A stretch of 33,021 nucleotides of DNA, from positions 1 through 33,021 of the forward strand of contig CAMZKF010000136.1 in the NCBI GenBank assembly GCA_947311095.1. The letters are read 5' to 3'. Within the stretch, counting starts at the first letter, position 1. Each line of letters opens with the position of its first letter. Positions 28,646-33,021 of this stretch are shown in pieces. The notes beneath the pieces were generated by a model. It saw only the letters and a program-made list of their open reading frames with translations, had not been told where the DNA came from and did no database searches. Made by a program: the position numbers and the translations under genes. Source of the stretch: an uncultured Flavobacteriales bacterium. Lineage in GTDB: Bacteria; Bacteroidota; Bacteroidia; Flavobacteriales_D; Parvicellaceae.

Positions 28646-29404
28646 TTAAAAAGTGTTGATAAAAGATAAAAAATCGCTTAGTTTTCTTCTTGAGATAGGG
28701 ACTAGTTTTCCTGAGCTTAAGATGGCTACGTTTCCTTCAGAGCGTGAAAACTCTTTCAGATGATTTTTTACATTTATGATGTGAGATTTATGCACTCGAT
28801 AAAAAACAGAAGGATCTAAATTCTCTTCATAAATTTTTATATTCTTACTACTTAAATGTCTTTTTCCGTTCGATAAGTAAAGCATGGTATAATTATCGCT
28901 AGCTTCAAGGTGAAGGATTTCTTCATTTTTAAGAATTAGATAACCATTTCTTGTTGGAATACTAATTCTGTCCAATGCTTTTGGTTCAATTACTTCAGTT
29001 ATAAATTGATTCACTTCAGTATTTGTTCTTTGCTCGTTTGTTCCGTGTATTCTGGCTAATTTTTGAGTTGCATTTTGTAAATCATCGATGCTTAACGGTT
29101 TTTCTAAATAGTCGATGGCATTTGCTTTAAATGCTTTGAGTGCAAACTCGTTATAGGCTGTAGTAAAAACAACAGAAAGGTCGTTTTTGGGTAAGGATTT
29201 GAGTAAAGAAAAACCATCTTCATTAGGCATTGCTATGTCTAAGAATAAAACTTGGGGTGATAGCTCTTTTATTTTATTTCGGGCATCTTCTGCACTTTCA
29301 GCTAATCCCACTACATCTATTTCTTTGCAGTACTCGGTTAGTAATAATTTTAGGTTATTACGTGCATTGTACTCATCATCTACTATTAGTGCTTTCAACT
29401 TCAT
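28646..29404 (-). CDS. LytTR-family response regulator (REC + LytTR)
   Basis: LKALIVDDEYNARNNLKLLL, VLFLDIAMPNEDGFSLL, FTTAYNEFALKAFKANAIDYLEKP. C-terminal LytTR (ISIPTRNGYLILKNEEILHLEASDNYTMLYLSNGK...FYRVHKSHIINVKNH). Confidence 0.96.
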   Translation of the reverse strand: MKLKALIVDDEYNARNNLKLLLTEYCKEIDVVGLAESAEDARNKIKELSPQVLFLDIAMPNEDGFSLLKSLPKNDLSVVFTTAYNEFALKAFKANAIDYLEKPLSIDDLQNATQKLARIHGTNEQRTNTEVNQFITEVIEPKALDRISIPTRNGYLILKNEEILHLEASDNYTMLYLSNGKRHLSSKNIKIYEENLDPSVFYRVHKSHIINVKNHLKEFSRSEGNVAILSSGKLVPISRRKLSDFLSFINTF

Positions 29405-29515
29405 ATGGCTTTGTAATTTGATACTAAATTAACAAAAATTAAGAGAAATACAGCTGTAAAAATTGTTTAAAGGAATATTTGATTGTATTAACGGTTTTTA
29501 TACCGATAAAATAGC

Positions 29516-30481
29516 CTAATTTATAATAACTTTAATTGTTTTTTCTTTATTATTAATTCTTATGTTTAAGATGTAAAATCCTTTTGAAAGGTTATTAAAC
29601 GAAAGGTTTTTTTGCCTTGTTTTTATAGCTTTTATTTTATTTCCTAAAGTGTTGTATAGGGTGATTTCTCTTTCATAAGTATTGGAAAATTGGAGTTTAA
29701 AATCGCCATTTGAGGGGTTAGGAAATAAGTCGTATTCTAATTCTGTTTGGTTCGAAATGCCTACAAATTGATGAATTACACCTACGCCATCTAAGTCAAA
29801 TCCCGAACTAGGATAGGGAGTAGGAAAGGGGTCGTTGATTTGATTCCCGTAGCTGTCGTAACTGGTTTGGCTTGCATTTACAATTCCGATAACATCTATT
29901 ATTTTTAGGTGTGTAATATTATTGATATCTACGTTAGCTGAGTCGATTAAGTCTTCTAAATCGAAGGGAGTACCATAATTAACCTTATATTTCCCTGCTA
30001 GATTGTGAATGTTTTTAGGGTTTAAATTATCAAAACCTCCAATTTGAGTATTGAATGGAGTTTGAGAATGGGAAGGGAAACGAACAAAATCAATTCCATT
30101 AGAGCTAACTTCGACAAAAGCTAACTCTAAAAATACATTGCTAAACGAGTTCTCAAAAACGGCAAAATCGGCACCTATCTCATTGATTATTGGATGGTTA
30201 AATGTAAGGATAGCGTTTCCTCCATCTCCAAGACTAACAATATCATGGTCTCCTGCCATTCCTATTCCGCTTTGGTTTGACCCTATTGTAGTATAACCTA
30301 AAGAAGGGTCTAATATATTTTGATATCCTCTTGTTACAATGCAATTTTTTGCCCAATCGACAAAAGCACTAGAATCTTTATACATAGCTGTAGTACCAAC
30401 AGAGTCAGCGCATGGGGCGTAATTTCCTTGACTGTAAGAACTAAAATAAATGAGAAGAAATAAGCTGAAAATATTTTTCAT
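29516..30481 (-). CDS. Secreted cell-surface protein with C-terminal T9SS type-A sorting domain
   Basis: Signal peptide MKNIFSLFLLIYFSSYSQ. HDIVSLGDGGNAILTFNHPIINEIGADFAVFENSFSNVFLELAFVEVSSNGIDFVRFPS. C-terminus DLFPNPSNGDFKLQFSN...KGFYILNIRINNKEKTIKVIIN. Confidence 0.85.
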   Translation of the reverse strand: MKNIFSLFLLIYFSSYSQGNYAPCADSVGTTAMYKDSSAFVDWAKNCIVTRGYQNILDPSLGYTTIGSNQSGIGMAGDHDIVSLGDGGNAILTFNHPIINEIGADFAVFENSFSNVFLELAFVEVSSNGIDFVRFPSHSQTPFNTQIGGFDNLNPKNIHNLAGKYKVNYGTPFDLEDLIDSANVDINNITHLKIIDVIGIVNASQTSYDSYGNQINDPFPTPYPSSGFDLDGVGVIHQFVGISNQTELEYDLFPNPSNGDFKLQFSNTYEREITLYNTLGNKIKAIKTRQKNLSFNNLSKGFYILNIRINNKEKTIKVIIN

Positions 30482-30521
30482 AATAATTTTTTTATGCAGA
30501 GCTATTTGATTTGAATGTAAA

Positions 30522-30562
30522 TGAAAAAGGAGTATTTTAATAAAAAAAATACTCCTTTTAAC
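30522..30562 (-). terminator. Hairpin terminator downstream of the DUF4465-like gene
   Basis: AAAAGGAGTATTTT / AAAATACTCCTTTT inverted repeat, followed by a T5 tract on the minus strand. Confidence 0.7.
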
Positions 30563-30625
30563 GAATTAATTATACCTATATATAGTCAAACCAATTTTAT
30601 TTTCGGTTTGAGATATCTATATATT

Positions 30626-31651
30626 TTATTTTTTTATGAATTTAGAAGTAATGATTTCATTATCTTTTTGAATTCTTAACGTATAGATTCCATTTGCTAA
30701 ATGAGCAACATTAACAGGAGTATTGTAATTGTAGATTGTTAATCCGACTACTTTTTGTCCTGCAAGATTAAATATGGATAAATCACTGTTTTCGAAATTA
30801 CCACTAACATTTAAAATCGATGTGGTAGGGTTAGGATAAAGTTTTAAATCATTGTTTGCTGAAAATTCATTAACCGATGTGTAAGACGAAAAATTAATAT
30901 TGTCTAATGCTAAATAAGCAGGAGTATTCATTCCATAATTACCATTGTCAGAAGATGATAATTCGAATCTTACTTTGTTAATAGCTCCTAAAGACGTTAA
31001 GTCAAGTGTTGTCCAATCTTTTATGATGTAATCTTGAGAGTTGTCGGCAAAACGATAGTCTGCTAAATAAAATTTCACTGTATCTGTAACAGAGCCTGTT
31101 GCGTCATACCCGATAACACTTAATAAAAACCAATCGGCATCGTCTCCTGTTGTTCCTCCAAATTTCTTTGCGATGTTACCACCATAATAAGCATCTCCTT
31201 GTAACATTGACAAGGCAGCATAAGAATTATTGGTAACAGAAATATCGTTAAAAATGGCTGTAACTCCTGTTTCAAAAGTCATTTCTTTTCCTCCTCCAAT
31301 ATACGTAACGGCATAGTTTGAAGAACCGTCTGCTCCACCACCTGCGTAACTATTATATGCTCCGGCTAGATTAGGTACACTGTCAGCTGTTCGACTAGAG
31401 AAAGCCCATCCTCCTGATTGATAATTCCAATTGTAATGCCATTGGTTGGTGAAATTTAAACCAGAGAAGTTAAATTCTGAATTGTAATAAATTACAGTAT
31501 CAGTAGCTGAAAATACAGAATCGACAGTTCCCGATAAATCAGAACCATTCCAAACGGTATCAGCTCCTAAATTGAAGGATTCAAAATCAACGGTTTGAGC
31601 GTTAGAAAAATTAGCAAATGAAATTGCTAAAGCAAAGTAAAATTTTTTCAT
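30626..31651 (-). CDS. DUF4465-like secreted protein with T9SS type-A sorting domain
   Basis: Signal peptide MKKFYFALAISFANFSNAQ. TVDFESFNLGADTVWNGSDLSG...FNFTNQWHYNWNYQSGGWAFSSRTADSVPNLAGAYNSYAGGGADGSSNYAVTYIG. C-terminus LKLYPNPTTSILNVSGN...GIYTLRIQKDNEIITSKFIKK. Confidence 0.85.
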   Translation of the reverse strand: MKKFYFALAISFANFSNAQTVDFESFNLGADTVWNGSDLSGTVDSVFSATDTVIYYNSEFNFSGLNFTNQWHYNWNYQSGGWAFSSRTADSVPNLAGAYNSYAGGGADGSSNYAVTYIGGGKEMTFETGVTAIFNDISVTNNSYAALSMLQGDAYYGGNIAKKFGGTTGDDADWFLLSVIGYDATGSVTDTVKFYLADYRFADNSQDYIIKDWTTLDLTSLGAINKVRFELSSSDNGNYGMNTPAYLALDNINFSSYTSVNEFSANNDLKLYPNPTTSILNVSGNFENSDLSIFNLAGQKVVGLTIYNYNTPVNVAHLANGIYTLRIQKDNEIITSKFIKK

Positions 31652-31698
31652 CTTTTTTGTTTTTTTAATGAATAAATTAATAAAAAAGATAAAAACAT
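31648..31698 (-). CDS. Possible hydrophobic uORF (MFLSFLLIYSLKKQKR*) overlapping the DUF4465-like start
   Basis: ATG at 31698-31696 and TGA at 31650-31648, overlapping the ATG of the next gene as ATGA. The frame is open back to about the riboswitch 3' end (VRRPAKNQLSAFGIKAKEGFTYFQTIGLTILMFLSFLLIYSLKKQKR). Confidence 0.35.
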   Translation of the reverse strand: MFLSFLLIYSLKKQKR

Positions 31699-31776
31699 AA
31701 GAATAGTTAGACCTATTGTTTGAAAATAAGTAAACCCCTCTTTAGCTTTTATCCCGAAAGCACTGAGTTGATTTTT

Positions 31777-31936
31777 GGCAGGTCTTCTGACTTATTTTAT
31801 AATTTAAATACCTTCCCATTTACAAGTAAACAGTGGTGTTTATTTAAACTTAAAAAAACTTACAGCTACGGGAATAGTTCAAGATTTACACTTGATTCCC
31901 TTTTAATTTCGACGAATCGAAAACCAAAAATCAGGA
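31777..31936 (-). ncRNA. Cobalamin riboswitch
   Basis: Minus strand: TTTCGA-TTCG-TCGAAA hairpin, AAAAGGGAATCAAGTGTAAATCTTGAACTATTCCCGTAGCTGTAA, CACCACTG...TGGGAAGGT, AAGTCAGAAGACCTGCC. These are the B12-box and core motifs of the cobalamin riboswitch class. Confidence 0.95.
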
Positions 31937-32127
31937 CAAAGGTATGCTTTTTTATTTCATAAATGAATAGAATTTTTATAAAATACTCTTTCTAAATAAA
32001 ATTATACTTAACTATGATATGTATTTATTTTTTTAAGAAAATAAGTGATAAAAGGAATTATTTACGAGGAGTGTTTCAAATTTTATTTGAAATTACTAAT
32101 TGGTTGGTATCGTAAATTGGAAATGTC

Positions 32128-32469
32128 TTATCCTATATAAACTTCAATATCCAAACCATTTAAGGGCATATATTTTTGTTTTCGAAGCTCTTTTACCTTA
32201 GCTGTCACCTTTTCTCCTCTATCTATTTGTTTGCTTATTATACCACTTGTTTTGGAAGAAATGTATCCTATTTTAAATCCTTTAAAAAACACGCAAATTG
32301 CATTTTTATCCCAAAGACGATTATAGTCTCGCTCCAAAAATAGCGTGTCACCAATCGATAAATGATGGTAAATGTAAATCATATCAAATTTATTTAATTC
32401 TACAATTTGGGTAAGAATACCTAAGTTTGGTAGAGTTGATTTTTGAACTTGTATTTTTAATTGTCTCAT
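32128..32469 (-). CDS. Stand-alone HIRAN-domain protein
   Basis: IYIYHHLSIGDTLFLERDYNRLWDKNAICVFFKGFKIGYISSKTSGIISKQIDRGEKVTAKVKEL. Met at 32469 is the likely start. Confidence 0.75.
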   Translation of the reverse strand: MRQLKIQVQKSTLPNLGILTQIVELNKFDMIYIYHHLSIGDTLFLERDYNRLWDKNAICVFFKGFKIGYISSKTSGIISKQIDRGEKVTAKVKELRKQKYMPLNGLDIEVYIG

Positions 32470-32497
32470 AACAGTTGTTTTATATTCGTAAATAGTA

Positions 32498-32824
32498 TTA
32501 AGCAGCATTGTTTAATAATGTAAAATCATTTACAATTAAGTTTTGACCAAGAAGAGAAGATAAATTAACTTCAGAAACTAATTGATTTTCTTTAAAAAGA
32601 GTATTAGAAAGTAAGTCATAAATATCTATTCCTTTTTGTAGTAGTTGAGCAATCAAACCATTAAATTGAGAAAAACTAATAGATAGATTGGTATAGTATA
32701 ATTTATTGTTTTTAGCTATTTTGCAAGCCATCATAATACCGTCATCTCCTTTTTCGTAAACTAAATGAGAAATCTCTATTTGATTGATGATAGATGTTGT
32801 TTGTAGGTTTCTAACTTTTTTCAT
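32498..32824 (-). CDS. Hypothetical protein, probably co-transcribed with the HIRAN protein
   Basis: 108-aa ORF with ATG start in an A-rich context. No family recognised. Confidence 0.6.
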   Translation of the reverse strand: MKKVRNLQTTSIINQIEISHLVYEKGDDGIMMACKIAKNNKLYYTNLSISFSQFNGLIAQLLQKGIDIYDLLSNTLFKENQLVSEVNLSSLLGQNLIVNDFTLLNNAA

Positions 32825-33021
32825 AATAATAAGTATTTAATTGATTCTGGTACAAACTTACAATGCTACAACGTAATCTATTTACGTTGTGGTAATAAAA
32901 GTTAAATGCTTATCCGCTTGTTTTCCCAAGACGGAAAAAGTATCCTTAATTTTCTCTACGCTCTGTGTCTTCAAGCCAGACAGGCTCTTCATTTTTTTCT
33001 TAGTCAAAAAAACGAAGCAAA

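Noticed and set aside
31720-31962. Plus-strand 80-aa ORF
   Set aside because: Exactly antisense to the cobalamin riboswitch; chance ORF.

Overview
The window is AT-rich and has the gene content of a Bacteroidota (Flavobacteriia-like) chromosome. Recognisable core genes are rho, leuS (interrupted), rlmN, queA and greA. There are also an ABC-2 exporter pair, a 7TMR-DISM/SpoIIE-type PP2C protein (frame-interrupted), an ABC1/UbiB-family kinase-like protein, a HIT protein, and several type IX secretion (T9SS)-related proteins. A tight minus-strand cluster encodes a TonB-dependent receptor, a ~1.35 kaa secreted protein and a PorV/PorQ-family barrel, with a LytTR response regulator gene upstream. 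A clear cobalamin riboswitch on the minus strand precedes a DUF4465-like T9SS-sorted protein. Points worth a second look: (1) leuS carries an in-frame TGA where a Gly is expected, so the downstream ORF starts exactly at the Met of KMSKS. (2) Three other genes have frame breaks: a lipoprotein poly-A tract, the 7TM-PP2C gene, and the N-terminus of the 1353-aa protein. (3) The B12 riboswitch controls secreted proteins rather than an adjacent BtuB, and a small hydrophobic uORF overlaps the next start codon. (4) A ~55-bp tandem repeat duplicates the translation start of an ABC permease and creates three ATG-AGT-AAC-TAA mini-ORFs. (5) One protein is only a signal peptide plus a T9SS type-B sorting domain. 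(6) A decayed segment holds an IS1380-type transposase relic, a probable WYL relic and an 81-nt imperfect palindrome. No CRISPR array, rRNA or tRNA was recognised. Sequencing or assembly error is a live explanation for all four interrupted genes.
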